Part shown: positions 8,831-18,200 of the stretch, in pieces | Layout: every line of letters starts with the position of its first letter | Position numbering within the stretch: position 1 is the first letter of the stretch | NCBI GenBank assembly: GCA_021300155.1 | Contig: JAJTID010000009.1 | Location: 34,939-98,938 of the forward strand | Source of the DNA: Pirellula sp. | Lineage (GTDB): Bacteria; Planctomycetota; Planctomycetia; Pirellulales; Pirellulaceae | Length of the DNA: 64,000 bases | Direction of reading: 5' to 3' | The notes under the pieces: generated by a model | What the model was told of the DNA's origin: nothing | Seen by the model: only the letters and a program-made list of their open reading frames with translations | Databases searched by the model: none | Program-made: the position numbers and the translations under genes

Positions 8831-9871
8831 ATGAAAAAGAAACTACCTACCATCGAGGCCGTCAGTGGCTGCATACTCATTGCGGTATTGGGCTACTTTC
8901 TAGGATGTGAACCCAACGTCGATTCGATGATGGACTCGGCCGCTCCATCAACCGCGAACGTACTTCCGAACGGAAGCGGTCAGTTCGTATCCACACGTCC
9001 TGCTGCGAGTCGTCCACGTGGACTCCCAGTTCGAACGGGGCAAACCATTTTGGTCGCCAGCTTTAACATCCAAGTTTTCGGAAAGTCAAAGATGGAAAAA
9101 CCTGGTATGCCCGAACGCATCGCCGAGGTCATTCGCCAATTCGATGTCGTTGCCGTCCAAGAAATCCGCGACCGAAGCAATGAGACAATCCCAGCTCTGA
9201 TGCACTATATCAATGTAAACGGTGCGAGGTACGACTACGTTATCAGTCAACCTCTCGGGCGAACTTCATCCAAAGAACAGTACGCATTTATTTTCAATAC
9301 AGATACGGTTGTCTCTGGCAAGGACTTCACATACGTCGTCGATGACAAAATGGATTATCTGCATAGGGAACCACTGGTCGCACGATTCATCACTCGCGTT
9401 CCTCCGAACTATCAACCGTTCTCGTTCACTCTCGTAAACATCCACACGGATCCAGATGAAGTATCCCAAGAGATACCGGTTATGCATACGGTCTTGAAGT
9501 CTGTACGAGACTTTGAGTATCTGAACGGGATGCAGGACGATGTTCTTTTGCTTGGGGACCTTAATGCGGAACCTCACCAATTCGGCCCCCTGGGACAGCT
9601 GCCTGGCATCATGTGGGCAATCGATAGAGAACCCACCAATACGGCACGCACCAAGATCATTGACAATATTCTGTTCGATCGTGAACTCACCAGTGAGTTT
9701 ACGGGGAGGGCTGGCGTTTTGGATCTCGGAGAATTCTTTGGTCTTCGACAGGAACAAGTGAAAGAGATCTCAGACCATTTACCCATTTGGGCGGAATTCT
9801 CGATCGTCGAATTGCAACATGGTGCGGCAGGTCGTGTTGCGAACGTTTCCGAACGGACAGGAACTCGCTAA
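8831..9871 (+). CDS. Secreted endonuclease/exonuclease/phosphatase-family lipoprotein
   Basis: This 346-residue DNase I-like fold protein is probably lipid-anchored outside the cytoplasm. The ATG at 8831 is preceded by AGGAGG (8817-8822). The N-terminus has a lipobox 'LGYFLGC' near residue 25, then a Ser/Pro-rich spacer. The core shows 'ASFNIQVFG' (first strand with the metal-site Asn), 'DVVAVQEIRD' (catalytic Glu), 'LVNIHTDP' (His), 'LLLGDLNAEP' (Asp-x-Asn) and a final 'ISDHLPIWAEF' (Asp-His). All key residues of the superfamily are therefore present. The substrate may be nucleic acid or a phosphodiester such as a sphingo- or inositol lipid; the sequence does not decide. Confidence 0.85.
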   Translation: MKKKLPTIEAVSGCILIAVLGYFLGCEPNVDSMMDSAAPSTANVLPNGSGQFVSTRPAASRPRGLPVRTGQTILVASFNIQVFGKSKMEKPGMPERIAEVIRQFDVVAVQEIRDRSNETIPALMHYINVNGARYDYVISQPLGRTSSKEQYAFIFNTDTVVSGKDFTYVVDDKMDYLHREPLVARFITRVPPNYQPFSFTLVNIHTDPDEVSQEIPVMHTVLKSVRDFEYLNGMQDDVLLLGDLNAEPHQFGPLGQLPGIMWAIDREPTNTARTKIIDNILFDRELTSEFTGRAGVLDLGEFFGLRQEQVKEISDHLPIWAEFSIVELQHGAAGRVANVSERTGTR

Positions 9872-9918
9872 CATCGCAGAGCGGCAAACCCGACGAAGAC
9901 TTGCTCTTCGCTGATTCC

Positions 9919-10209
9919 TTAACTTGGCTTTCGTCTTTTCGGCTTCTGCTCCTCGGTGGCGTGCTCTTCCCACACGTCGGTGATCGCTGTACCCTCGCGA
10001 GTTATGCCCTTGAGTTGTTCAATTTTTCGCTTCGCGGTGGTTAACTGTTTTTGGCAATGAGCGATATAGCGAGTGGCTTTGGAATACTCTTCCAAGGACT
10101 GTTCCAATCCTAGTGAATTTCCTTCCAATCGACGAACAGAAACTTCGATTGCTGAAATTGCTTCTTCGAACGACATGTCCTCGAATAGATCGTTCTCTTG
10201 TTTATTCAC
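9919..10209 (-). CDS. xseB: Exodeoxyribonuclease VII small subunit
   Basis: This 96-residue protein is the small helical subunit that binds the XseA catalytic subunit to form exonuclease VII, which degrades single-stranded DNA processively. The characteristic sequence 'SFEEAISAIEVSVRRLEGNSLGLEQSLEEYSKA' is two helices with the conserved Leu-Glu pattern, and 'LTTAKRKIEQL' follows. The length is slightly above the usual 70-85 because of a basic, Lys/Arg-rich tail. It starts at GTG 10209 with AGAGGG upstream. No xseA is found next to it, so the large subunit must be elsewhere. Confidence 0.88.
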   Translation of the reverse strand: MNKQENDLFEDMSFEEAISAIEVSVRRLEGNSLGLEQSLEEYSKATRYIAHCQKQLTTAKRKIEQLKGITREGTAITDVWEEHATEEQKPKRRKPS

Positions 10210-10376
10210 TTTAATATCCCTCTACTCGATCTAAACGACACAATCCTCACAATCCGGTCGAGAAAGCCAACTGGGCCTCTGTGGAATTCCGGTTCTGCAC
10301 TCGCTTCACGAGAAGATAACCTATCGTTCGAAAAGGATAACTCCAAGCCCCCCCAATAGACTGTCCATCACTGGCA

Positions 10377-11705
10377 ATGTCCATCAACAGACGAAAATCG
10401 CGAAAATTTACCAAAGCGGGCCCTAGTCCTACGGGTTACCCGTCTGAGCGAGTGAACGTCTCCTCTTTAGAATCGAGCGATTCCGACGGCAAGGGATGCG
10501 AATCAAGAACTTCAACAGAGACCGAATCACTTCTTGGTATTGAATCTATTCAAAACCTCCTGGCCGATGCGACTTTACTCGTACCCTCGCATTCGGAGCC
10601 ACCTCCGGTAGTTATCACTGCGAGCGCAGAATCACAAATTAGCATTCACGAGTTCACAGCGATCCAACGCATCGACGTCAAGCTAGAACAATTAATCGGA
10701 CAATCCGCGAGGCTTGAGAGAGAGCGATTGGAGATCGAGGATTTGCGTCGAAAGCTTCAGGATGCTATTCAATCGGCCGAAACAAGCAACGCTGATCGAA
10801 ATACACCTGCAAATAATTCCTCCGGTGAATCGAAGAGCGTTTTCAAACGGGAAAATGACAGGCTCATCAATTTGCTGGCCACAGCTCGCAATGAATATCA
10901 AGCGCTCCTTGAGTTCATCGAAAACGATGATCTGAATCAACTCGCCAGTTCGATTCGCAACGACTCCAAGGACCGAGAACGCGAGTTGTGCCGGGAGATC
11001 GAGCTCCTCAACGAGAAAGTCGCTTTGCTGTCGGAGGCTTCCGAAGATAGCTCTACCGCTAGATCCGAAAGCAAACTCGAACAGCAATTGATCAAGCTTC
11101 GCGAGCAATTGATCGAATCACGTCACGAGACAGTGGAAGTACGTCTGCAATGCAACGAGTTGAGCATTCGTCTGGCGCAGTATCAGGCCCCCACTTTGCA
11201 TTCCAGCGAATCATTTTCGTGGGAAGAACGCAAACTAGCATGGCTGCGGCAGTTGGAACACGAAACGCAGGTTGAGAACAATGTTGCGCCTAGTCGAGTG
11301 CCAGAGATCGAAAAGATTATCGAGCAGACCGAACAAGAAGTCTTAAGAAGAGACAAAGAGATTTCGGATCTGAAGAGTTTGTTGCAAGAGCAATCCGTGG
11401 CATCGAACGGTATGGCTGTCGGTGCGGCCGCGATATCCCAAATCATTGAAGCGGACGACCTCATTATCGAAGAACGGCAACGTCTCAAGCAGCTTCAAGA
11501 GGACTGGGAACAAAAGCAAAGACAAGGCGAAATCGAGATGTCGCTCGAAAGAGCAAAGCTCGCCAGGGAAAGGCTGGAATTGCAGGAGCGGATGCGCAGT
11601 CTAGAGGCGATGAATGCGCATCACTCGGCGGACGAAAAAGGGACTCCAACCCCTGGAAAATCCAGGGGAAAATGGTTGACTCGTCTCGGTCTGCGCGACG
11701 AATAA
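10377..11705 (+). CDS. Long coiled-coil protein, function unknown
   Basis: This 442-residue protein has a disordered, Ser/Thr/Pro-rich N-terminus (about 1-90). It then has almost continuous heptad-rich helices, about 95-140, 155-290, 310-350 and 365-430, dominated by Glu, Arg, Gln and Leu. A Gly/Ala patch interrupts them near residues 340-350. The C-terminus is short and basic. There is no signal peptide or membrane segment, so it is probably a cytoplasmic structural or scaffold protein. Long coiled-coil proteins are common in Planctomycetes. No family is recognised. Confidence 0.6.
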   Translation: MSINRRKSRKFTKAGPSPTGYPSERVNVSSLESSDSDGKGCESRTSTETESLLGIESIQNLLADATLLVPSHSEPPPVVITASAESQISIHEFTAIQRIDVKLEQLIGQSARLERERLEIEDLRRKLQDAIQSAETSNADRNTPANNSSGESKSVFKRENDRLINLLATARNEYQALLEFIENDDLNQLASSIRNDSKDRERELCREIELLNEKVALLSEASEDSSTARSESKLEQQLIKLREQLIESRHETVEVRLQCNELSIRLAQYQAPTLHSSESFSWEERKLAWLRQLEHETQVENNVAPSRVPEIEKIIEQTEQEVLRRDKEISDLKSLLQEQSVASNGMAVGAAAISQIIEADDLIIEERQRLKQLQEDWEQKQRQGEIEMSLERAKLARERLELQERMRSLEAMNAHHSADEKGTPTPGKSRGKWLTRLGLRDE

Positions 11706-11831
11706 AACACTCCAGGCTGCCTAGCGTATGGACGGCACCCCCGGGCGATATGCTATATTGCTGTCTGCGGTTGTCTGTTTCTTGTTCATGGCACCCAGCA
11801 GCGATCCTGGATCCTTACGGAATGACTCGGA

Positions 11832-12494
11832 ATGCCCTTTCGGATAATATGCGCCAACGATAGCGAAGTAGTTCGTCAGGGCATAGAAAGTATCTTCACT
11901 CAACACGGCATCTCTACCGATGAATTTGTAAGCGACCATATGGAGCTTGAGCGAGCTCTTTCTCGAGAACATTTTGACGTACTGATTTGCGAGAGCAGAC
12001 TCCAAAAGATCGATATGTTGGAGCCGTTAGTCGAGATACACAAACAGCTCCGTGACCTGAAGATCATTATTTACACCCATGTTGCAAACCCAACATTGGT
12101 GGCGCAGTGTGTTGCATACCGTTTTTATGACTTTGTACTTCAATGTGGTTCGGCCACTAAGTTAACCACTTCGCTTCAGGCTTTGTATCTAGGTAAGCCG
12201 AATCCAGAATCCGTGTTGGAAAGATTTCGGATATTCATGACCCAACCGGATTGGCCTGTTCCGTCCATCGCAGATCAATTGACTCGACGCGAAGTCCAAA
12301 TTGTTGTGCATCTTGGATTGGGATTAAGTAATAAGGAGATCATGGGGTCACTCGGAATAAGTTTAGAAACAGTCAAAGAGCATGTGCAAAATGTTCTGCG
12401 AAAACTCAAAGTGAACGATCGAACAGCTGCGGCTGTTTGGGCATTAAGGAATCGAATGCCAACCATAACGTTTTCGCCCGAAGATTTTAAGTAA
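11832..12494 (+). CDS. LuxR/NarL-type regulator with degenerate receiver domain
   Basis: This 220-residue protein has an N-terminal receiver-like domain (1-120) and a C-terminal LuxR helix-turn-helix (about 150-210: 'LTRREVQIVVHLGLGLSNKEI', 'ETVKEHVQNVLRKLKV'). The HTH is complete. In the receiver the phosphorylation site is Glu54 ('FDVLICESRL') rather than Asp, and the conserved Lys near residue 105 is Gln ('VLQCGS'). Phosphorylation is therefore unlikely and Glu may mimic an active state. It lies convergent with the HD/GGDEF gene at 12523. Targets are unknown. A second regulator with the same Asp-to-Glu change lies at 18201. Confidence 0.85.
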   Translation: MPFRIICANDSEVVRQGIESIFTQHGISTDEFVSDHMELERALSREHFDVLICESRLQKIDMLEPLVEIHKQLRDLKIIIYTHVANPTLVAQCVAYRFYDFVLQCGSATKLTTSLQALYLGKPNPESVLERFRIFMTQPDWPVPSIADQLTRREVQIVVHLGLGLSNKEIMGSLGISLETVKEHVQNVLRKLKVNDRTAAAVWALRNRMPTITFSPEDFK

Positions 12495-12522
12495 TAAGAA
12501 AAGTTATCGAGCGATTGAGCTG

Positions 12523-14763
12523 CTAGTAACGTGAGTCTGATTCAGACTTAATCTTGCGCAATATCTTCTGTCGGCTTTCTTGATCTATTTCGTGAGCTAC
12601 TAAATACCCTTGGAGTTCTGTTTTGATTCTCTGCGACTGGCTGCGCAACGAATCAGAACGACGATCACGATTCCCAAAGGGGGCAATCTCCACATCGAGC
12701 ATGGTGCATATTTTGGTGTTTTGCTTGTTTCCACCTGTGGCCATCTCGATTTCAGTCAGCTTGATATTCATCCGATACTTACCCATTCGCTCATCCTTTA
12801 GCTTCGGTATCGGTGCCGTTTTGAAGTCGATATCGAGAATGGCACTATCCTGATTGACTTCATGCACTGCAACTTTGAAATCGCGGACAAAGCCCTTGAG
12901 CTTTTCGAGAGTGACTGCGCGCGGAACGTTCGTAAGCAATTCGCATCGAGTCGTTTGTTCTGTTGTCGCGTTAAACCAATGGAACCATCGCTTGTACTTG
13001 GATGAGTCTTTCTGCAATGTATTGCGTTCCTCATCCCCCAGACTGACAACGCGATCACGACCATTCTCTTTCGCGATAAGAAGTCCACGATCTGCTCTAC
13101 CCAAAACGGTCTCTTCGGTATCTTCAGGATTGATGGTTGCAACGCCGAAACTCGCCGTTATGCATTGATTTCGAAGAACTGCTAGCGGCGTCCGCTGCAG
13201 CTTTTTCCGTATGTTTTCCCCTAAGGATTTGGCTTCTGCGAGGTCGCATTGGCTACAGAGGATCACGAACTCCTCACCGCCATATCGGGCAACGAAATCA
13301 GTCTCTCTGCAAGATTCTTTGAGCAACTTCGCAAAGATGATCAACGCCTCATCCCCAGCCTGGTGAGAGAATTTGTCGTTGATTTTCTTGAAGAAGTCGA
13401 TGTCGCAAATGAGAACACTTCCGCTTTGACGTGTGCGTTGATGGTACGCAACAAACTCAGGAAGCTGACGATTGAGCTCGCCACGATTCGCGACCTTGGT
13501 CAACTGATCTTGGCATGCGCGTTCTCGCAAATGAACGATTTTTCTTTCGAGCTCCGCAGTTTCGCTCACATCCTCCAGAATCATCGCGCCACCACAAAGG
13601 AGCCCCTGTTCGTTTGACACGGGTATCATGTCGATTGAAACCTGAACCAATTCTAGAGTTGGAGTGCGAACAGCAAGTCGTTGTTTCCCAATCGCTCCTA
13701 CTGTCATCATGGCTCGAAAGGGGCAGTTCGCTTCCTGGATAGGAAACCCTTCGGTATCACAGAGTCCTGCGATATCCGGAGTCCACACTTGATGATGCAC
13801 CGATTCTGCGGAACGCCCGGTAATACGAACTGCTGATCGATTCCAATCCAGTACACGATATTCGGAGTCGATGAAAATTACCCCGTTTTCAACATTGTCC
13901 ATCATATGCCGATAGAAAATATCATTCAGCGAGTGCGTGATGGAGCTGCCAAATCGGCTACAAGGCCGATTATCATCGAAATCAAAAAATCTTCGAAGAT
14001 CTTGCTTCTCGAGTTCACTTATCCAACGCTCGGTAACTCTCGCTTGAAGGGTGCGATCCTGTGCGATGACAATTTCGGCAAACGATCGTACGAGCTTTGG
14101 ATCAAATTGCGTGCCTGACATGCGCACCAATTCGGCCAAAGCGGCTTCGCGTGATAGTGTTTCGCGATAGACCTGCTTAGATGTCATCGAATCATATGCA
14201 TCGACGATGTTTACTAAACGACTAACAATCGGTGCTTTGTCAGGTGATGCCAGATCATTCGACGATTCAAACTTTGTCCCAATGCCCGCGACCGCAATCA
14301 GAAGCTCTTGGGAGGCTCCCGATGCTCTCAGAATTTCTACGCCAACTTGTGTATGCATATCCATTAACGATTGTTCCGTTTCGTTCAATCGCTCTGGCTT
14401 TTGTAGCACGCGGTCCGGGATCCCAATCTTTCCTACTTCATGCAACAACGCAACTACTTCGAACAATTGAAGCTGCTCTTCACGCAGTCCGTGATGCATC
14501 GCCCAAGCCGAAGTCCAAAAGGCTACCCGGAGCGAGTGAGCCGCGGCTGGAGGATGTTTCGCTCGGAGTGCTACATAGATTCCGGATGCAACACCAAACC
14601 GTGCGTGGACCAGTGAATGCCAAGCGTCATCCTTGAGTCCCTGAGATGATTCACTTGAAACTTCAGGAAGATGGACCAAAGGCCTTTGGCTTGTCAAGTT
14701 CGGACCTCCATTCAACTGGAATGACTCGAATCTAGTTGATCTAATGGAGGTTGAAGGAATCAT
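12523..14763 (-). CDS. HD-domain / PAS / GGDEF signalling protein
   Basis: This 746-residue soluble signalling protein was probably built for cyclic-di-GMP turnover. Residues about 75-255 form an HD-GYP-like domain, but the metal motif reads 'LLHEVGKIGIPD' (His-Glu, not His-Asp) and the His-His-Glu and GYP motifs are missing, so phosphodiesterase activity is doubtful. A PAS domain follows (about 290-410: 'VENGVIFIDSEYRVLDWNRSAVRITGR'). Next is a GGDEF diguanylate cyclase domain (about 420-590) with an intact 'ARYGGEEF' and a preceding Arg-Glu-Thr-Asp inhibitory site. The last 150 residues form an unrecognised domain with a basic C-terminus. It is likely a cyclase with a regulatory HD remnant. 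Confidence 0.85.
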   Translation of the reverse strand: MIPSTSIRSTRFESFQLNGGPNLTSQRPLVHLPEVSSESSQGLKDDAWHSLVHARFGVASGIYVALRAKHPPAAAHSLRVAFWTSAWAMHHGLREEQLQLFEVVALLHEVGKIGIPDRVLQKPERLNETEQSLMDMHTQVGVEILRASGASQELLIAVAGIGTKFESSNDLASPDKAPIVSRLVNIVDAYDSMTSKQVYRETLSREAALAELVRMSGTQFDPKLVRSFAEIVIAQDRTLQARVTERWISELEKQDLRRFFDFDDNRPCSRFGSSITHSLNDIFYRHMMDNVENGVIFIDSEYRVLDWNRSAVRITGRSAESVHHQVWTPDIAGLCDTEGFPIQEANCPFRAMMTVGAIGKQRLAVRTPTLELVQVSIDMIPVSNEQGLLCGGAMILEDVSETAELERKIVHLRERACQDQLTKVANRGELNRQLPEFVAYHQRTRQSGSVLICDIDFFKKINDKFSHQAGDEALIIFAKLLKESCRETDFVARYGGEEFVILCSQCDLAEAKSLGENIRKKLQRTPLAVLRNQCITASFGVATINPEDTEETVLGRADRGLLIAKENGRDRVVSLGDEERNTLQKDSSKYKRWFHWFNATTEQTTRCELLTNVPRAVTLEKLKGFVRDFKVAVHEVNQDSAILDIDFKTAPIPKLKDERMGKYRMNIKLTEIEMATGGNKQNTKICTMLDVEIAPFGNRDRRSDSLRSQSQRIKTELQGYLVAHEIDQESRQKILRKIKSESDSRY

Positions 14764-15008
14764 GAGCGTTTGCGGCGAGTGGTATATACAGCACAGCTTT
14801 GAAACTTAGAACGCTATCAACGTTCGTGTGTTCCCATTCGGATCAATCGTTGAATTTTTACAATACATTCGGCGACGCCTGAGGTTTATACCGGTCAAAC
14901 CGGAGCAGCTGCTGATTCGGTGACGCAGGGGATACTGTCTGAAACGCTTTTTCCGATTATCATGAAAATAGCATGTTTGTTTGGCACTTTTTTTCGAACG
15001 GTTATCAA

Positions 15009-16079
15009 ATGTCTATTGCTCGCTCTCTGTGCTTCATCTGGATCGCTTCGTTGATTTTGGCCGTTTCACCTATCCAAGCACAATTGTCGACTGGCTGGAA
15101 ACAACATGACTGGGAACGAACCCGTCCTGCCATCGTTTCGCCGGGGGCCTCCAATCTGCCGTTAGCTCCTCCTTCAGATGCCATCGTTCTTTTCGATGGA
15201 ACGAGTTTAGCTAAGTGGCGGGCGGCAGACGGCGGACCGGCAAAGTGGATTATCAAGGAGGAGGTCATGGAATCCGTACCAGGAAGTGGCTACATCTTTA
15301 CCGTCGATGCTTTCGGAGACGTCCAACTTCACGTCGAATGGGCCTCACCCGCCAAAGTGGAGGGCAAAAGCCAAGGCAGAGGCAACAGCGGCGTATTCCT
15401 CCAAGGACTTTTCGAGGTCCAAGTGCTGGACTCATTCGACAATGTTACGTATGCAGATGGACAGGCGGGCGCAATTTACGGGCAGTATCCCCCATTGGTA
15501 AATGCCAGTCGAAAGCCTGGTGAATGGCAATCGTACGACATCATTTTCCGTCGTCCACACTATGAGGAAGATGGCAAATTGAAACAACCTGCTCGAATGA
15601 CAGTGTTGCACAATGGTGTTCTTGTGCAGGACAGCGTTCGTCCCTTGGGACCAACATCCTGGTTGCAGCATCATCCTTACCAAAAATCCAACGAGAAACT
15701 ACCTTTGTCTTTTCAGGATCACGGAAACCCCGTTCGCTATCGAAATGTTTGGTTGCGAGAACTTCCACCAGAGTCGATTCCTCAGCCGTCAACGCCCTAC
15801 GATCCGACCATCGTGGAGTTGACGAAAGAAGAAAAAGACAAGATTGTCGGCAAATATACTCGTCCCGGCGGCGGAGTATGGGAGATTTCGACCAACGATG
15901 ACAAGCTTTTCTTCAATGTGACGGCGACGCCCCTTCTAATGATTCCCCACAGTAAGAGTGAATTTGGTCTGAAGTACACGGCTGGAACCATCAAAATCCA
16001 GTATGATAGTGAGGGTGTCCCCACCGATCTCACCTATCAGATGGGTGGAGATACGACCAAGGGGACTAGGGCGAAATAG
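15009..16079 (+). CDS. Secreted DUF1080 (3-keto-disaccharide hydrolase-like) protein
   Basis: This 356-residue exported protein belongs to a concanavalin-like family that is greatly expanded in Planctomycetes and linked to carbohydrate degradation; some members act on 3-keto-glycosides. ATG 15009 begins a clear signal peptide ('CFIWIASLILAVSPIQAQ'). The family motifs are present: 'IVLFDGTSLAKWRAADGGPAKW', 'DVQLHVEWASP', 'GRGNSGVFLQGLFEVQVLDS' and 'LPLSFQDHGNPVRYRNVWLREL'. A C-terminal extension of about 85 residues ('IVGKYTRPGG...') forms a second small beta-rich region. It is followed 51 bases later by floA. Confidence 0.88.
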   Translation: MSIARSLCFIWIASLILAVSPIQAQLSTGWKQHDWERTRPAIVSPGASNLPLAPPSDAIVLFDGTSLAKWRAADGGPAKWIIKEEVMESVPGSGYIFTVDAFGDVQLHVEWASPAKVEGKSQGRGNSGVFLQGLFEVQVLDSFDNVTYADGQAGAIYGQYPPLVNASRKPGEWQSYDIIFRRPHYEEDGKLKQPARMTVLHNGVLVQDSVRPLGPTSWLQHHPYQKSNEKLPLSFQDHGNPVRYRNVWLRELPPESIPQPSTPYDPTIVELTKEEKDKIVGKYTRPGGGVWEISTNDDKLFFNVTATPLLMIPHSKSEFGLKYTAGTIKIQYDSEGVPTDLTYQMGGDTTKGTRAK

Positions 16080-16130
16080 CTCGCCCCCAACGATCACATT
16101 GAATTAGTTTCATCGAACGGTTTGAATTAT

Positions 16131-17177
16131 ATGCCTCCAGCTGTATTCGCAATCTTGTTGGTTCTCGGCCTGCTTGCGTTCATCGTAATTGCCATTATTT
16201 TGGCGATTTTCTCCAGATATTTCTGGCTTTGGGTACAAGCGTTCATGACCGGTGCCAAAGTCTCCATTCTCGACTTGATCGGAATGCTCTTTCGACGAGT
16301 TGATGCGCGGACGATTGTGCGTGGAAAGATCATGTCCATCCAAGCGGGGATAGACGATGAAGATTTGACCACGAAATCACTGGAAGCTCATTATCTCGCA
16401 CGAGGCAATGTTCCTCTTGTGATCCGAGCTCTGATTGCGGCCAGAAAAAGTAAGCAGATCACCCTGTCCTTTCGCGAAGCAGCCGCAATCGACCTGGCGG
16501 GCCGCGATGTTCTCGATGCCGTTCAAACCAGCGTGTACCCTAAAGTGATCGATTGCCCACCCAAGGGCAGCGCGGTCGCATTCTTGGACGCGATCGCAAA
16601 AGACGGCATCCAACTCAAAGTAAAGGCGAGAGTTACTGTCCGCGCAAATCTTCAGCGACTAATTGGTGGTGCGACCGAGGAGACAATCATCGCTCGTGTC
16701 GGTCAAGGAATCGTAAGCGCAATCGGTTCTGCCGAGAGCCACAAAATTGTTCTTGAGAACCCGGACGTTATTTCCAAGGCTGTGCTAGCGAGTCGACTCG
16801 ACGACCAAACTGCCTTTGAAATTGTTTCTATCGATATCGCCGACATTGATGTCGGCGAAAATATCGGTGCTCGATTGCAAGCGGACAAAGCCGAAGCGGA
16901 CACGCGTGTAGCTCGTGCAAAAGCCGAAAGCCGACGCGCAGAAGCCGTCGCTACGGAACAAGAAATGATTGCGAAAATCGAAGAAAGCCGCGCCGCGGTC
17001 GTCGCTGCCGAAGCCGATGTTCCCAAGGCAATTGCCGAATCACTTGCGACCGGCAAACTCAATGTCATGGATTATTACAAACTCAAGAACATCACTGCGG
17101 ACACCGAAATGCGACAGAGCATTGCCGGCACTAGCACAACGGGGCCAACAAACCCAACGCGATCGCAGACCAACTAG
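16131..17177 (+). CDS. floA: Flotillin-like membrane microdomain protein FloA
   Basis: This 348-residue protein organises membrane microdomains and influences fluidity and the assembly of membrane complexes. The N-terminal membrane hairpin spans residues about 1-45 and is very hydrophobic. A PHB/flotillin-like domain follows ('[10 protein letters not shown]...', '[31 protein letters not shown]', '[30 protein letters not shown]'). The C-terminal part is Ala/Glu-rich coiled coil ('[20 protein letters not shown]'). The match to the FloA (formerly YqfA) family is along its full length. The ATG at 16131 is preferred over TTG 16122. The usual nfeD partner is not adjacent, but an NfeD-type gene lies at 2884-5073. 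Confidence 0.92.
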   Translation: MPPAVFAILLVLGLLAFIVIAIILAIFSRYFWLWVQAFMTGAKVSILDLIGMLFRRVDARTIVRGKIMSIQAGIDDEDLTTKSLEAHYLARGNVPLVIRALIAARKSKQITLSFREAAAIDLAGRDVLDAVQTSVYPKVIDCPPKGSAVAFLDAIAKDGIQLKVKARVTVRANLQRLIGGATEETIIARVGQGIVSAIGSAESHKIVLENPDVISKAVLASRLDDQTAFEIVSIDIADIDVGENIGARLQADKAEADTRVARAKAESRRAEAVATEQEMIAKIEESRAAVVAAEADVPKAIAESLATGKLNVMDYYKLKNITADTEMRQSIAGTSTTGPTNPTRSQTN

Positions 17178-17195
17178 GTTCAAAGGAAGTTTGCT

Positions 17196-17735
17196 ATGGC
17201 TGATGATCTGGATGATTTTTTGAAGCAAGCGGCCCAACGCAGAAAACAAAGACAACAAAGCAAAGCCGAACGACCGCCCATCGAGGCGGCACCCCCTCCC
17301 GTCCTGAGCCCGGCACCTGCATCGGTACCAACGCTCTCGCGATCCGACGATGCTTACAGCCGACCGAATGCACCGCAATCGACTAACCGGATGGAGACCG
17401 TCATAGACCTGAGTCAGACGATTGAAATGGCGCAAGTGGTCGAAGAAAAGCGTCTCCCATCCCAGGTTCGAGATCAACAGCAGAGTAAATCCAAAAAGCA
17501 AAAAAAGACCGGTCAAAAACCCAGTTCGACAAATCAATCCAACTTTCTACCATCCAGTCTTGGATCCTCGAATCTCGCTCCTTCGGAATCGACGACGGCC
17601 AACGCTGCCGTGGTCAGTACGACGAACAATTCTCAGATGATCTCCTCAGGTAGCATTGCAGAGCAATTGCGAAACCCACAAACTTTGCGAACGGCAATCA
17701 TCGTTCATGAGATCTTGAAAAGACCGTGGCAGTGA
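17196..17735 (+). CDS. Disordered protein, function unknown
   Basis: This 179-residue protein starts '[21 protein letters not shown]', followed by Pro/Ala-rich and Ser/Thr/Asn-rich disordered sequence, a basic Lys/Gln patch (near 95-110), and a short C-terminal helix ('[26 protein letters not shown]') that looks like a docking segment. It lies 18 bases after floA and its stop overlaps the hisI start (TGATG), so it sits in the floA-hisI transcription unit. The terminal helix may bind a partner. No family is recognised. Confidence 0.6.
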   Translation: MADDLDDFLKQAAQRRKQRQQSKAERPPIEAAPPPVLSPAPASVPTLSRSDDAYSRPNAPQSTNRMETVIDLSQTIEMAQVVEEKRLPSQVRDQQQSKSKKQKKTGQKPSSTNQSNFLPSSLGSSNLAPSESTTANAAVVSTTNNSQMISSGSIAEQLRNPQTLRTAIIVHEILKRPWQ

Positions 17736-18127
17736 TGATCAAAGAGCCCGATTTTTCCCGAGCCATCAACGGACTCTTGCCAGCAATCGCTCAAGATTCT
17801 CAAAGCAACCAAGTGCTGATGTTCGCATGGATGAATGAAGAAGCGTTTCGCGAGACCGTTGCATCCGGGTATGCGACTTACTTCAGTCGATCGCGAAACA
17901 AACTTTGGCGCAAGGGAGAAGAAAGTGGACATCGCCAACGGGTCATCGAGATCCGTGTCGATTGCGACGCTGATTGCATCCTGTTAAAAGTTGAACAAAT
18001 CGGTGCCGCATGCCACGAAGGCTATGCAAGCTGCTTCTTTCGAAAACTGAACAACGGCGAGTTTACCGTGGACCAGCAACAAATTGTCAACCCGGACGAC
18101 GTTTATTCATCAGCCAACACGATCTAA
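17735..18127 (+). CDS. hisI: Phosphoribosyl-AMP cyclohydrolase
   Basis: This 130-residue enzyme is the third step of histidine biosynthesis: it opens the adenine ring of phosphoribosyl-AMP to give the ProFAR precursor, using zinc and magnesium. The diagnostic motifs are '[11 protein letters not shown]', '[18 protein letters not shown]', '[13 protein letters not shown]' (metal-binding Asp/Cys cluster) and '[12 protein letters not shown]' (zinc Cys-His). It is the stand-alone form without a fused HisE. The ATG overlaps the stop of the preceding gene by one base, which points to coupled translation. No other his genes are nearby, as is common outside enteric bacteria. Confidence 0.95.
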   Translation: MIKEPDFSRAINGLLPAIAQDSQSNQVLMFAWMNEEAFRETVASGYATYFSRSRNKLWRKGEESGHRQRVIEIRVDCDADCILLKVEQIGAACHEGYASCFFRKLNNGEFTVDQQQIVNPDDVYSSANTI

Positions 18128-18200
18128 ACTCCATCGATTCAGAGTCCTACTTTCTTGCGATTTGGAACTCATACTATCGGGATGTACTTCCAGTCGTCAA

